Source of the DNA: Spirochaetales bacterium
GTDB taxonomy: Bacteria; Spirochaetota; Spirochaetia; SZUA-6; DRHE01
Length of the DNA: 9,720 nucleotides
Direction of reading: 5' to 3'
NCBI GenBank assembly: GCA_016935715.1
Contig: JAFGQJ010000295.1
Coordinates: forward strand, 1-9,720
Within the stretch, counting starts at the first letter, position 1; each line of letters opens with the position of its first letter. Under the pieces are notes generated by a model. The model had not been told where the DNA came from. It saw only the letters and a program-made list of their open reading frames with translations, and did not search any database. Below, piece after piece: positions 1 through 6,565 of the stretch. The translations under genes were made by a program, and so were the position numbers.

Positions 1-680
1 GGATCGTATCGGTGATCACCAGTGCGGCGGTGACCAGCATCCTCGTCCTTGTCGGATTGGCGGCGCTGTACATGGAGATCACCAGTCCCGGTTTCGGCGT
101 GCCCGGGACGATCGCGATCATCGCCTTCCTGATCATCTTTCTGGGCGGCGCCCTTCTCGGCACCGTCGGTTCTCTCGAGATCATCCTCTTTCTTCTGGGG
201 ATCGTACTGCTGGTGGTCGAAATATTCCTGATTCCGGGTTTCGGGGTTACCGGAATATCCGGAATCGTGCTGATGATCAGCGGACTGGTGCTTTCCCGTC
301 AGGATTTCATCATACCCCGCGTTCCCTGGCAGTGGGACATCTTCCTGCGGAATCTGCGCAACATCGGATTCGGCTTTGTCGGTTCCCTGGTGCTCCTGGT
401 CCTCCTGTTGAGGATCTTCCCGCGCACCCCGGGGTTGAAGCGGCTGATTCTGGAGAGCAACCAGGACAGCACGGCCGGCTACACGGTTCAGAGCAGCGAA
501 AGCTCGGCTTTGCTGGCCGGCCGCCTTGGTACTGCGGTCACAGCGCTCCGTCCGGCGGGAAAGGCCGAATTCCAGGGAGAGATCCTGGTGGTGGAAACCG
601 ATGGAGAGTACATCGAGAGCGGCAGCCCGGTGGAGATCATCGAGGCCAGCGGCAACAGGATCGTGGTCCGGAGGGCCTGA
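1..680 (+). CDS. NfeD family membrane protein, long form (C-terminal part; 5' end outside window)
   Basis: The reading frame is already open at the left edge (first full codon at 3), so the GTG at 12 is probably internal and the true start lies upstream. Numbering from that GTG codon, about 222 residues show four to five hydrophobic segments (roughly 8-24, 31-52, 56-76, 81-95, 116-136) with two copies of the NfeD glycine signature, SPGFGVPG near 25 and IPGFGVTG near 74. A soluble C-terminal part from about 166 (LLAGRLGTAVTALRPAGKAEF ... IVVRRA) matches the OB-fold of NfeD proteins. Known family: long NfeD proteins carry a ClpP-like serine protease domain before this membrane part and are encoded next to flotillin-type scaffolds such as FloA. 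Here the protease domain would lie left of the window, which I cannot see. It is followed after 10 bases by a second NfeD gene and then floA, which supports a role in a membrane microdomain complex. Family call is strong; full-length status is inferred. Confidence 0.9.
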   Translation, partial: IVSVITSAAVTSILVLVGLAALYMEITSPGFGVPGTIAIIAFLIIFLGGALLGTVGSLEIILFLLGIVLLVVEIFLIPGFGVTGISGIVLMISGLVLSRQDFIIPRVPWQWDIFLRNLRNIGFGFVGSLVLLVLLLRIFPRTPGLKRLILESNQDSTAGYTVQSSESSALLAGRLGTAVTALRPAGKAEFQGEILVVETDGEYIESGSPVEIIEASGNRIVVRRA

Positions 681-690
681 GGGAACGGCC

Positions 691-1173
691 ATGTGGTTGG
701 CGATCGGTTTGGCTGCGGCCGGTTTGGTGGCCATCATCCTCGAGGTGTTCGTGCCCTCCGCCGGCATCATCGGGATCGCGGGCCTGGGGTCGATCATCGC
801 GAGCATCGTGATCGCCTACCAGCGGCTGGGCAATCTGATCGGTTCGATTTACCTGGCCGTGGTTCTGGTCCTGGTTCCGGTGTTCATCGTCCTGTATTTC
901 AGATTCTTTCCCCGTTCCCCGGTGGGACGCTGGCTGATCAGCCAGGACCGGCAGGAATCGGAAAAGGGGTACTACTCCTTCACTCCCGAGAAGTACGCCG
1001 ATCTGGTCGGCAGGGAGGGGACCACGCTGACCATCCTGCGCCCCGTCGGCATGGTGCTGATCGACGGGCGCAAGTACAGCGCCGTAAGCGGCGGGGAGTT
1101 CATCGAGAAGGACAAAACCGTTCGCGTTCTAAAAGTAGAGGGAAGCCGCGTGGTGGTGCGGCAAGGAGGATAA
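691..1173 (+). CDS. NfeD family protein, short form
   Basis: This 160-residue protein has two or three N-terminal hydrophobic segments (about 2-20, 25-42, 51-71), including the glycine-rich EVFVPSAGIIGIAG stretch, the counterpart of the PGFG loops in the gene before it. A C-terminal OB-fold-like domain follows from about 104 (LVGREGTTLTILRPVGMVLI ... GGEFIEKDKTVRVLKVEG). The domain pattern PxGxxxxDGxxYxxxxxGxFIxxxxxVxVxxVxGxxxxV is typical of NfeD. It has no protease domain, so it corresponds to short NfeD proteins that partner flotillin-like scaffolds. The start at 691 is chosen because GAGGGA at 679-684 lies six bases before it and the sequence turns hydrophobic immediately; a longer frame reaching back to 526 would overlap the preceding gene with an arginine-rich unstructured sequence. 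The next gene, floA, begins one base after the stop, so translational coupling is likely. Confidence 0.9.
   Translation: MWLAIGLAAAGLVAIILEVFVPSAGIIGIAGLGSIIASIVIAYQRLGNLIGSIYLAVVLVLVPVFIVLYFRFFPRSPVGRWLISQDRQESEKGYYSFTPEKYADLVGREGTTLTILRPVGMVLIDGRKYSAVSGGEFIEKDKTVRVLKVEGSRVVVRQGG
1163..1170 (+). promoter_or_regulatory. Strong ribosome binding site of floA
   Basis: AAGGAGGA lies inside the last codons of the short NfeD gene, four bases before the floA ATG at 1175. It fixes the floA start and suggests coupled translation of the two genes. Confidence 0.8.
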
Positions 1174-1174
1174 A

Positions 1175-2167
1175 ATGATCATCCTGTATGTACTGGTAGC
1201 GGTCGTCGCGATCGCATTCATCGCTATCTTCTTGAAATTCTTCGGGCTCTGGTTTCGAGCCCTGTTGTCCGGCGCCCATATCGCGATCGGCCGGCTGATC
1301 GGGATGTGGATCCGGCGGGTCAAGGGCCGGCTGATCGTGGACAGCCGGATCATGCTCACCAAAGCCGGGATCCAGGTAGACTCGGACCAGCTGGAGACCC
1401 ACTTTCTGGCCGGAGGGGACGTGATCCGGGTGAGCAAGGCCCTGATCGCCGCCAGCAAGGCCAACATCCCCCTGAACTTTCAGCGGGCGACGGCCATCGA
1501 TCTGGCCGGCCGGGACGTTCTGGATGCGGTCAAGACCAGCGTCAACCCGAAAGTGATCGACTGCCCCAACCCGGAGAAGAGCCGCGGCACGATCGATGCC
1601 GTGGCCAAGGACGGAATCCAGCTGCGCGCCAAGGCCCGGGTCACGGTGCGAGCCAACATCGAACGGCTCGTCGGGGGCGCCACCGAGGAGACGATCATCG
1701 CCAGGGTGGGGGAGGGCATCGTCACGACGATCGGCTCGGCTGAATCGTACAAGCACGTCCTGGAGAATCCGGACAACATCTCCAAAACCGTTCTCCAGAA
1801 GGGCTTGGACGCCGGAACCGCCTTCGAGATCCTGTCCATCGACATCGCGGACGTGGATGTCGGTGAAAACGTCGGGGCCAAGCTGCAGGCCGATCAGGCG
1901 GAGGCGGACAAGCGTCGTTTCCAGGCCATCGCCGAACAGCGCCGCGCCGCGGCCAAGGCCCGGGAACAGGAGATGTCCGCCCTGGTGCGGGAGAACCGCG
2001 CCAAGGTCGTGCTGGCGGAGGCGGAGATCCCCAAAGCCATCGCCGATGCCTTTCGCAGCGGCAACATGGGCATCATGGATTACTACCGCCTGAGGAACAT
2101 TCAGGCGGATACCCAGATGCGGGAGAGCATCGGTGAAGAGGGACAGGCAAAGCCGGAGGAGGAGTAG
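1175..2167 (+). CDS. floA: Flotillin-like membrane scaffold protein FloA (UPF0365 family)
   Basis: At 330 residues it is the size of FloA from other bacteria. It has one N-terminal hydrophobic hairpin or membrane segment (about 2-31), then an SPFH/PHB-like domain (about 45-225) with recognisable family stretches: the SRIMLTKAGIQVDSDQLETH region near 57-76, GGDVIRVSKALIAASKANI near 80-98, VGGATEETIIARVGEGIVTT near 166-185, and SIDIADVDVGENVGAKLQ near 221-238. A charged, alanine/glutamate-rich helix (about 238-285) follows, the coiled-coil part used for oligomerisation in flotillins, then a conserved FRSGNMGIMDYYRLRNIQAD tail. Known role of the family: it assembles in the inner membrane, organises functional microdomains and influences membrane fluidity and the activity of client proteins. 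A very strong ribosome binding site, AAGGAGGA at 1163-1170, sits four bases before ATG. The two upstream NfeD genes are its usual partners. Confidence 0.96.
   Translation: MIILYVLVAVVAIAFIAIFLKFFGLWFRALLSGAHIAIGRLIGMWIRRVKGRLIVDSRIMLTKAGIQVDSDQLETHFLAGGDVIRVSKALIAASKANIPLNFQRATAIDLAGRDVLDAVKTSVNPKVIDCPNPEKSRGTIDAVAKDGIQLRAKARVTVRANIERLVGGATEETIIARVGEGIVTTIGSAESYKHVLENPDNISKTVLQKGLDAGTAFEILSIDIADVDVGENVGAKLQADQAEADKRRFQAIAEQRRAAAKAREQEMSALVRENRAKVVLAEAEIPKAIADAFRSGNMGIMDYYRLRNIQADTQMRESIGEEGQAKPEEE
2155..2164 (+). promoter_or_regulatory. Ribosome binding site supporting a GTG start
   Basis: GGAGGAGGAG lies at the end of floA, six bases before the GTG at 2171. It supports GTG rather than a downstream ATG as the start of the small membrane protein, since the next in-frame Met would remove the membrane segment. 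Confidence 0.65.
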
Positions 2168-2170
2168 ACA

Positions 2171-2818
2171 GTGCTGCGTGCTCAAGCCTCTGAGGGTCTG
2201 TTAACCCTGGTACCGATCCTGCTGTTCGCGGTGATCTCGATCCTGCTGCGCGCCCGGGCTTCCCGCAGGAGGCGAAAGCGGACGGAGGCTGAGAGCGCAG
2301 AAGCTGCGACCCGGACGGCTGCCAAGATCCCCGCCGGGCAGGAAAAGAAGGTGTCCGGGCGGAAAACTGCTCGAGAGCGGAGGTTCCCCTGGCAGCGGGA
2401 ATCCGCGGCTGCGTATCCTCAAACCCCGACCTCCGCCGCTCCGGCTCCCCCCTTCGCCCCTGCGCCGCCGGCCCGGGGGCAGGCGGCGATCCGGGAGAGC
2501 TACGCCTATCCCCCGCCTTTGAGCCTGAACGATATCAAGACTGCCTCCGCGGGCGAAGCAGGGCAGGGTCCCGCGGTGATGCCGCGGCCGGTCGCGGTGT
2601 CGCGACGGCGGGAGGGGAAACGGCGGGATCTGCGGGAAAGGCTGCAGGCCCGGATGAGATCCGAGCGCTCCGCCGGAATGGCTGAGCAGATCAGGCCGCT
2701 CGAACGCTCTTCGATAACGGCCAGGCTGGAGAGGTTGCCCCCCTTGAAGCGCGCCGTGATCTGGGCGGAAATCCTCGGTCCTCCCGGCGGCCGCGGGCAT
2801 CCCGACGCCCACATGTAG
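2171..2818 (+). CDS. Hypothetical single-pass membrane protein with basic, proline-rich middle and conserved-looking C-terminal motif
   Basis: I do not recognise a named family. The 215-residue product has one hydrophobic segment (about 9-26) followed by a strongly basic stretch (RARASRRRRKR near 27-37), which by the positive-inside rule puts the rest in the cytoplasm. Residues 38-150 are rich in Ala, Pro, Arg and Glu and look disordered (for example PAPPFAPAPP near 91-100). A charged helix-like part follows (about 147-172). The C-terminus carries LERLPPLKRAVIWAEILGPP (186-205), hydrophobic and compositionally unlike the rest; I believe similar endings occur on spirochaete hypothetical proteins, but cannot check. 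Translation starts at GTG 2171, three bases after the floA stop, preceded by a GGAGGAGGAG stretch at 2155-2164 within floA. Position and spacing make it part of the NfeD/FloA operon. Possible roles are a FloA-associated tether or adaptor; this is inference. Confidence 0.8.
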   Translation: MLRAQASEGLLTLVPILLFAVISILLRARASRRRRKRTEAESAEAATRTAAKIPAGQEKKVSGRKTARERRFPWQRESAAAYPQTPTSAAPAPPFAPAPPARGQAAIRESYAYPPPLSLNDIKTASAGEAGQGPAVMPRPVAVSRRREGKRRDLRERLQARMRSERSAGMAEQIRPLERSSITARLERLPPLKRAVIWAEILGPPGGRGHPDAHM

Positions 2819-2845
2819 AGAGACAGCAGCGGATCGTATGCATCG

Positions 2846-4120
2846 ATGAATCCACAGGAACGGAAGATCCTCTTCTTCTCTTCGGCCATTCACTTTCTCA
2901 CTCATTTCTACGTGCTGGTGTTTCCCGCCCTGGTGATGCCGATGAGCCGGGATCTGGGGCTGCCCATTTCCGCGGTGCTGAACATCAGCTTCTGGATGTA
3001 TCTGCTGTACGGAATCATGGCGCTGGCCTGGGGCTGGGTGAGCGATCACTGGGGGCACAAATGGGCCATGAACACGGGGGCCGTGCTGGCGGCCGCGGGC
3101 TTCGTGCTGGCAGGTCTGGTCCGTTCTCTCTTCCTGCTGACCGCCTCCTTCGCCCTGGTAGGAATCGGGTGCTCGGCCTATCATCCCTCCGGACTCGCCC
3201 TCGTCTCACAGGGAATCCGGCAGAGGGGCAGGGCCATGGGGATCAACGGAGTGTGGGGAAATGTCGGCATGGCCAGCGCCCCTCTGGTTTCCGGGGTGCT
3301 GAGCTATCTGATCGGCTGGCGCCTGGGTGTGGTGATCCTGGGCGCCGTCGGGCTTGCCGTCGGGATCGGGGGAGTGCTGACGCCCTTCTCGGTCGAACGG
3401 GGCTCGGAGGCCACGAAGGTGGAGAAGCTTGCATCCGGTACGGCCCTGCGTCTGTTCGTGGTGTTCAGCGTGGGTGTCTTGTTCGCGGGGTTGATGTACA
3501 GGAGCTTCACCGTAATCCTGCCCGCGTTCCTAGAATCCCGGCTCGGCAATGTGAGCCGGGTTCTCCAAAATCTTTTCACCAGGCGTCTCGACTCCGTGCA
3601 GGACGTCCCCGCCTTTCAGACCCTGATCGCCAATCTCAGCGCCACCGGCGTGTACGTGCTAGGAATCTTCGGTCAGGCACTGGGAGGCCGGGTGGCGGAC
3701 CGCTACAGCCTCAAGTGGGCCTACTTCATCTTCTTCTGCTGCGCCCTGCCCTTCGTCCTGGCCGCGGCTTTTCTCGGAAGTGCCCTGCTGATACCGGCGG
3801 CAGGGATGTTCGTGCTCTTTACCGTCGGGATGCAGCCGATCGAAAACAGCCTACTCGCCTTCCTGACTCCCGCCAGGTGGCGGGCGATGAGCTACGGGAT
3901 CAAGTTCACGCTGACCTTCGGGGCCGGCGCCTTTGCCGTCAAGATCGTGAGCGCGGTTCAGGAGAGGTTCGGGATCGACAGCGTACTTTTCCTGGTTGCC
4001 GGCTTCCTGGTTTTGGTGATCCTCTGTCTCGCCGTGTTTCTCCTTCTCAGCCGCGGTCAGAAGATCCGGCACCAGGGGCACCAGGGGCGGGTGGCAAAGA
4101 GCAGTGCCAATCGGTTATAA
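2846..4120 (+). CDS. Major facilitator superfamily transporter, fosmidomycin-resistance-like (HPSG motif)
   Basis: The 424-residue protein has about twelve hydrophobic segments in two halves. The MFS motif A loop between TM2 and TM3 is clear (GWVSDHWGHKW, 63-73), and a degenerate second copy occurs in the C-terminal half (GRVADRYSLKW, 281-291). GIGCSAYHPSG at 106-116 matches the signature of the Fsr-type drug/efflux branch of the superfamily. The C-terminus (about 403-424) is short, basic and cytoplasmic. An unusually long hydrophilic stretch sits between predicted TM7 and TM8 (about 228-262). The substrate cannot be read from the sequence; proton-coupled efflux of a small molecule is plausible. 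The start is the ATG at 2846, 27 bases after the previous stop, without a good Shine-Dalgarno sequence. Genes on both sides run in the same direction with short gaps, so it is probably co-transcribed with floA. Confidence 0.88.
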   Translation: MNPQERKILFFSSAIHFLTHFYVLVFPALVMPMSRDLGLPISAVLNISFWMYLLYGIMALAWGWVSDHWGHKWAMNTGAVLAAAGFVLAGLVRSLFLLTASFALVGIGCSAYHPSGLALVSQGIRQRGRAMGINGVWGNVGMASAPLVSGVLSYLIGWRLGVVILGAVGLAVGIGGVLTPFSVERGSEATKVEKLASGTALRLFVVFSVGVLFAGLMYRSFTVILPAFLESRLGNVSRVLQNLFTRRLDSVQDVPAFQTLIANLSATGVYVLGIFGQALGGRVADRYSLKWAYFIFFCCALPFVLAAAFLGSALLIPAAGMFVLFTVGMQPIENSLLAFLTPARWRAMSYGIKFTLTFGAGAFAVKIVSAVQERFGIDSVLFLVAGFLVLVILCLAVFLLLSRGQKIRHQGHQGRVAKSSANRL

Positions 4121-4135
4121 TCGGAGAGAAAGCAG

Positions 4136-5026
4136 ATGCGTGGGATGAAGCGTAGGATTCTCGTATTGTTGGTTTTACTCCCCGTTGCGGCGGCTGTCTG
4201 GTCCGGGGATGTGACCGTGGACTACATCTTCGGAACCGTCGAGGTGCGCTCAGAGGCCGGCTGGCTGCCGGTGGAGATTGGAACGGCGGTTGCGGACAAT
4301 GCGCTGCTGCGCCTCGGTGCCGCATCCGTGGCCGAGCTGTCCTCCGGGGGCTTGAAGATCACCCTGAGTGAAGCGGGCACATACATCGTATCGGAGCTCA
4401 CAAAAAGCTCCCGCCAGGTCTCCAGCTGGGGCATCGGGAAGATCGTACGGGCAAAGATCCGCAACCTGTTCAGCACCCGGAACGAGCAATACAGCGATCC
4501 CGGGGGTGTCCGGCAGGAAAGGATCGAAGGTCCCGGCATCGAGTTCATGGATGAGGAAGTCGATGCGGTGGAGGAGGGCAAATCGGCTCTGGAACAGGAG
4601 CGCTACGAAGAAGCGGTTCAGTACTTCGAAGAGGCCCTCGAGCTCGACTACGGAAGAAACCGACCTTTATACCTGTTCTACATCGGGTATGCCTACGCCA
4701 TGGCGGGCAGGTACGGACCGGCCATGCGCTACCTGAGCGAATCGGAACTGTCCCCGTCCTCGGAACACTACGCCGACTACGTATTGATCAAGGGACAGCT
4801 CCTGCTGGAAACTCAGTCCTGTCAGGCCGCCCAGGAGCTGTTCGAACAATTCGTGCAGCGCTATGCGGATCATGAATACACCCAGACCGTCCATCTGCTC
4901 TCCGCATTCTGCAGCATCCGGCTCGGCCAGAGAGCCGCGGCAGAGCAGAGCTTGAAAAAGGCCTGCGACCTGGATCCATCCTCGGATGCGGGAAAACAGG
5001 CCAGGGCGATGCTGGATTCCCTATAG
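4136..5026 (+). CDS. Secreted FecR-domain and tetratricopeptide repeat protein
   Basis: Residues 1-23 form a typical signal peptide (basic MRGMKRR, then a hydrophobic core ending near AAAVWSG). A FecR-like beta-rich domain follows (about 25-88): VTVDYIFGTVEVRSEAGWLP, then the DNALLRLGAASVAELSSGG stretch and a TYIVSEL strand, the usual pattern of this periplasmic domain. After a basic linker (about 90-117), residues 144-295 contain TPR-like helical repeats: AVEEGKSALEQERYEEAVQYFEEALELD (144-171) is a clear repeat, and LYLFYIGYAYAMAGRYGPAMRYLSES (178-202) a second; later repeats are weaker. The role is probably periplasmic protein-protein interaction, perhaps linked to the envelope. It is not a canonical FecR anti-sigma regulator: that domain would follow a cytoplasmic part and a TM segment, and no sigma factor lies nearby. 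GGAGAGAAAG at 4122-4131 serves as ribosome binding site. The gene follows the transporter after 15 bases. Confidence 0.85.
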   Translation: MRGMKRRILVLLVLLPVAAAVWSGDVTVDYIFGTVEVRSEAGWLPVEIGTAVADNALLRLGAASVAELSSGGLKITLSEAGTYIVSELTKSSRQVSSWGIGKIVRAKIRNLFSTRNEQYSDPGGVRQERIEGPGIEFMDEEVDAVEEGKSALEQERYEEAVQYFEEALELDYGRNRPLYLFYIGYAYAMAGRYGPAMRYLSESELSPSSEHYADYVLIKGQLLLETQSCQAAQELFEQFVQRYADHEYTQTVHLLSAFCSIRLGQRAAAEQSLKKACDLDPSSDAGKQARAMLDSL

Positions 5027-5101
5027 CACGGGAGCGGTTGTTCCGTCGGCAAATCCCGCTACAGTGAGGCGATGATTCGTTGAAAAAGGATACCCGGACA
5101 A

Positions 5102-6553
5102 ATGAACGGGGCTGATGAGAAACTGAGAGTCCTGGTCGTCGATGACGAGGAGGGCATGAGGGAGGGCATGCGCCGGGTGCTGGAGCGAAGCAGCTTCCGG
5201 GTCGATCTGGCCGAAAACGGCGAGGAGGCCATCAATCTGCTCGAGGCCAACGCCTACGACCTGGCCCTGGTCGATCTGAAGATGCCCGGGATCGACGGTT
5301 TCGAGGTGACCCGCCGGATCAACGAGACGCCGGGCCGCCAGACCGTCGTCGTGATCGTGTCCGCCCTGGCCACGGTGGAGGCGGCCATGGAAGTCACCCG
5401 CCAGGGCGCCTTCGATTTCCTGGTGAAGCCGTTCAATCCCAAGGACCTCAAGGAGGTCGTGGAGAGGGCGGTAAAGCAGCGCAGGCTGATCCTGGAGAGG
5501 GAGACGTACCTTACCGAGCTGGCGGGTGAGCGAAATTTGTCACGCCAGCTGATCAACTCGATGCACGAGGGGGTCGTGGTTCTGAACATCAACCGGGAAC
5601 CGGTTCTGATGAACCCGAAGGCGGAGAGCCTCCTGTCGGTTCACTATCACCCGCAGTTGACCCTGGAGGACCTCGGCCTGAGCGCGGAAGTCCGGCAGGA
5701 CATCGAGGGGATCATGGCATCCGAATCCCAAAAGGATGAGGCCAGGGTTCGCTGGGAGCAGATGAGGGAGAGGATGCTTGAGATCCGGGTGAACCCCTAT
5801 CTGCGGGAGGGGAAGGCTGCCGGCGTGATCGTCATCCTGGAGGATGTTACCAGGCAGTGGCAGGCGGAACAGGACAAGACCCGTTTCATTTCCATGGTTG
5901 CACATGAGCTGAAAAGCCCGATCGCCGCGATCATCAACTACATAAACATCATCCTCACCGGGATGTTCGACGACCAGGTTGGGAAGATACACGAGATGAT
6001 GGAGCGCAGCAAGATCCGGGGAGAGGCACTCCTGGATCTGATCCGGGATCTGCTGTTCCTCAATCAGAGCGACGCGGGCAAGGTCGAAAAATCGATCGAG
6101 CCGCTGGAGCTCAAGGCGATCCTGAAGGACCAGCTGGAGTTCTTCCGGGCTCAGGCCGATCGAAGAGGGATTGCCCTGTCCCTGGAAGCTCCGGATGGGG
6201 AGTACACGATTCGGGCGGACCGCAAGGACGTGGACCGAATCTACATGAACCTGATTTCCAACGGTCTCAAGTACAACCGGGATGGGGGGAGCCTCACACT
6301 CGTGCTGCATCAGGAAGGAGGATCGGTGGTAGCAGAGGTCCGGGATACGGGTATCGGCATGAGCGAGGACGAGCAGAAGGGGCTGTTCGAGGAGTTCTAC
6401 AGGGTGAAGAACCCCCAGACCTCCGCCATTCCCGGAACCGGATTGGGGCTCGCCACGGTAAAACGGATCGTCGATGAATACAACGGCTCGATTCGGGTCG
6501 ACTCCGAGCCGGGCAAGGGCAGCACGTTCACGGTGAGTCTCCCCCGGGCCTAG
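5102..6553 (+). CDS. Hybrid sensor histidine kinase with N-terminal receiver domain (REC-PAS-HisKA-HATPase)
   Basis: This 483-residue protein has no membrane segment and should be cytoplasmic. Residues 7-122 are a receiver domain: acidic pair D14/D15, phospho-acceptor D58 in LALVDLKMPGIDGF, S87 at the Thr/Ser switch position, and K109 in FLVKPF. A helical linker leads to a PAS-like sensor (about 145-250, from INSMHEGVVVLNINREPVLM to VILEDVTRQW). HisKA follows with the H-box FISMVAHELKSPIAAIINY, phospho-acceptor H268. The ATPase domain shows the N-box (YMNLISNGLKYN, N383/N387), G1 box (DTGIGM, D415) and G2 box (GTGLGLATVK, 445-454), so all catalytic motifs are intact. The receiver at the front suggests that another kinase controls this one. 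No output response regulator is in the window. The start is ATG 5102, preceded by AAAAAGGA at 5083-5090. A 75-base gap separates it from the FecR/TPR gene, so it may be on the same transcript or have its own promoter. Confidence 0.93.
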   Translation: MNGADEKLRVLVVDDEEGMREGMRRVLERSSFRVDLAENGEEAINLLEANAYDLALVDLKMPGIDGFEVTRRINETPGRQTVVVIVSALATVEAAMEVTRQGAFDFLVKPFNPKDLKEVVERAVKQRRLILERETYLTELAGERNLSRQLINSMHEGVVVLNINREPVLMNPKAESLLSVHYHPQLTLEDLGLSAEVRQDIEGIMASESQKDEARVRWEQMRERMLEIRVNPYLREGKAAGVIVILEDVTRQWQAEQDKTRFISMVAHELKSPIAAIINYINIILTGMFDDQVGKIHEMMERSKIRGEALLDLIRDLLFLNQSDAGKVEKSIEPLELKAILKDQLEFFRAQADRRGIALSLEAPDGEYTIRADRKDVDRIYMNLISNGLKYNRDGGSLTLVLHQEGGSVVAEVRDTGIGMSEDEQKGLFEEFYRVKNPQTSAIPGTGLGLATVKRIVDEYNGSIRVDSEPGKGSTFTVSLPRA

Positions 6554-6559
6554 CCCGGG
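6543..6559. terminator. Possible bidirectional hairpin at convergent gene ends
   Basis: CCCGGGC (6543-6549) and GCCCGGG (6553-6559) form a perfect seven-base-pair GC stem with a three-base loop. It includes the stop codon of the kinase gene and lies seven bases past the stop of the convergent acyltransferase gene. There is no T-run on either side, so intrinsic termination is uncertain; it could instead block 3' exonucleases or be a chance GC palindrome. Confidence 0.35.
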
Positions 6560-6565
6560 TCGCGA

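Noticed and set aside
11..20. Palindrome GGTGATCACC at the left edge
   Set aside because: It lies within the open frame of the NfeD gene and no other operator-like feature surrounds it; a ten-base palindrome there can be chance.
526..690. Longer N-terminus for the short NfeD protein
   Set aside because: It would overlap the preceding NfeD gene by over 150 bases and add an Arg/Ser/Trp-rich stretch; ATG 691 has a good ribosome binding site.
1100..2185. Long minus-strand open frame (361 codons) opposite floA
   Set aside because: Its product is low-complexity, rich in Asp, Gly, His and Leu without domain or membrane pattern, and it lies fully opposite a confidently identified gene; high GC leaves antisense frames open.
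2201..3184. Minus-strand open frame (327 codons) opposite the hypothetical and the transporter
   Set aside because: Gly/Pro/His/Arg-rich sequence spanning two real genes and their junction; no start context and no recognisable fold.
4068..4087. Tandem GGCACCAGG repeat near the transporter 3' end, encoding HQGHQG
   Set aside because: Only two nine-base units in a variable cytoplasmic tail; it looks like a small slippage duplication without regulatory meaning.
5027..5101. Possible promoter TTGTTC (5038-5043) with TACAGT (5060-5065) before the kinase
   Set aside because: The -35 box matches only three bases of the consensus and the DNA is not AT-rich; too weak to list as a feature, though an own promoter for the kinase remains possible.
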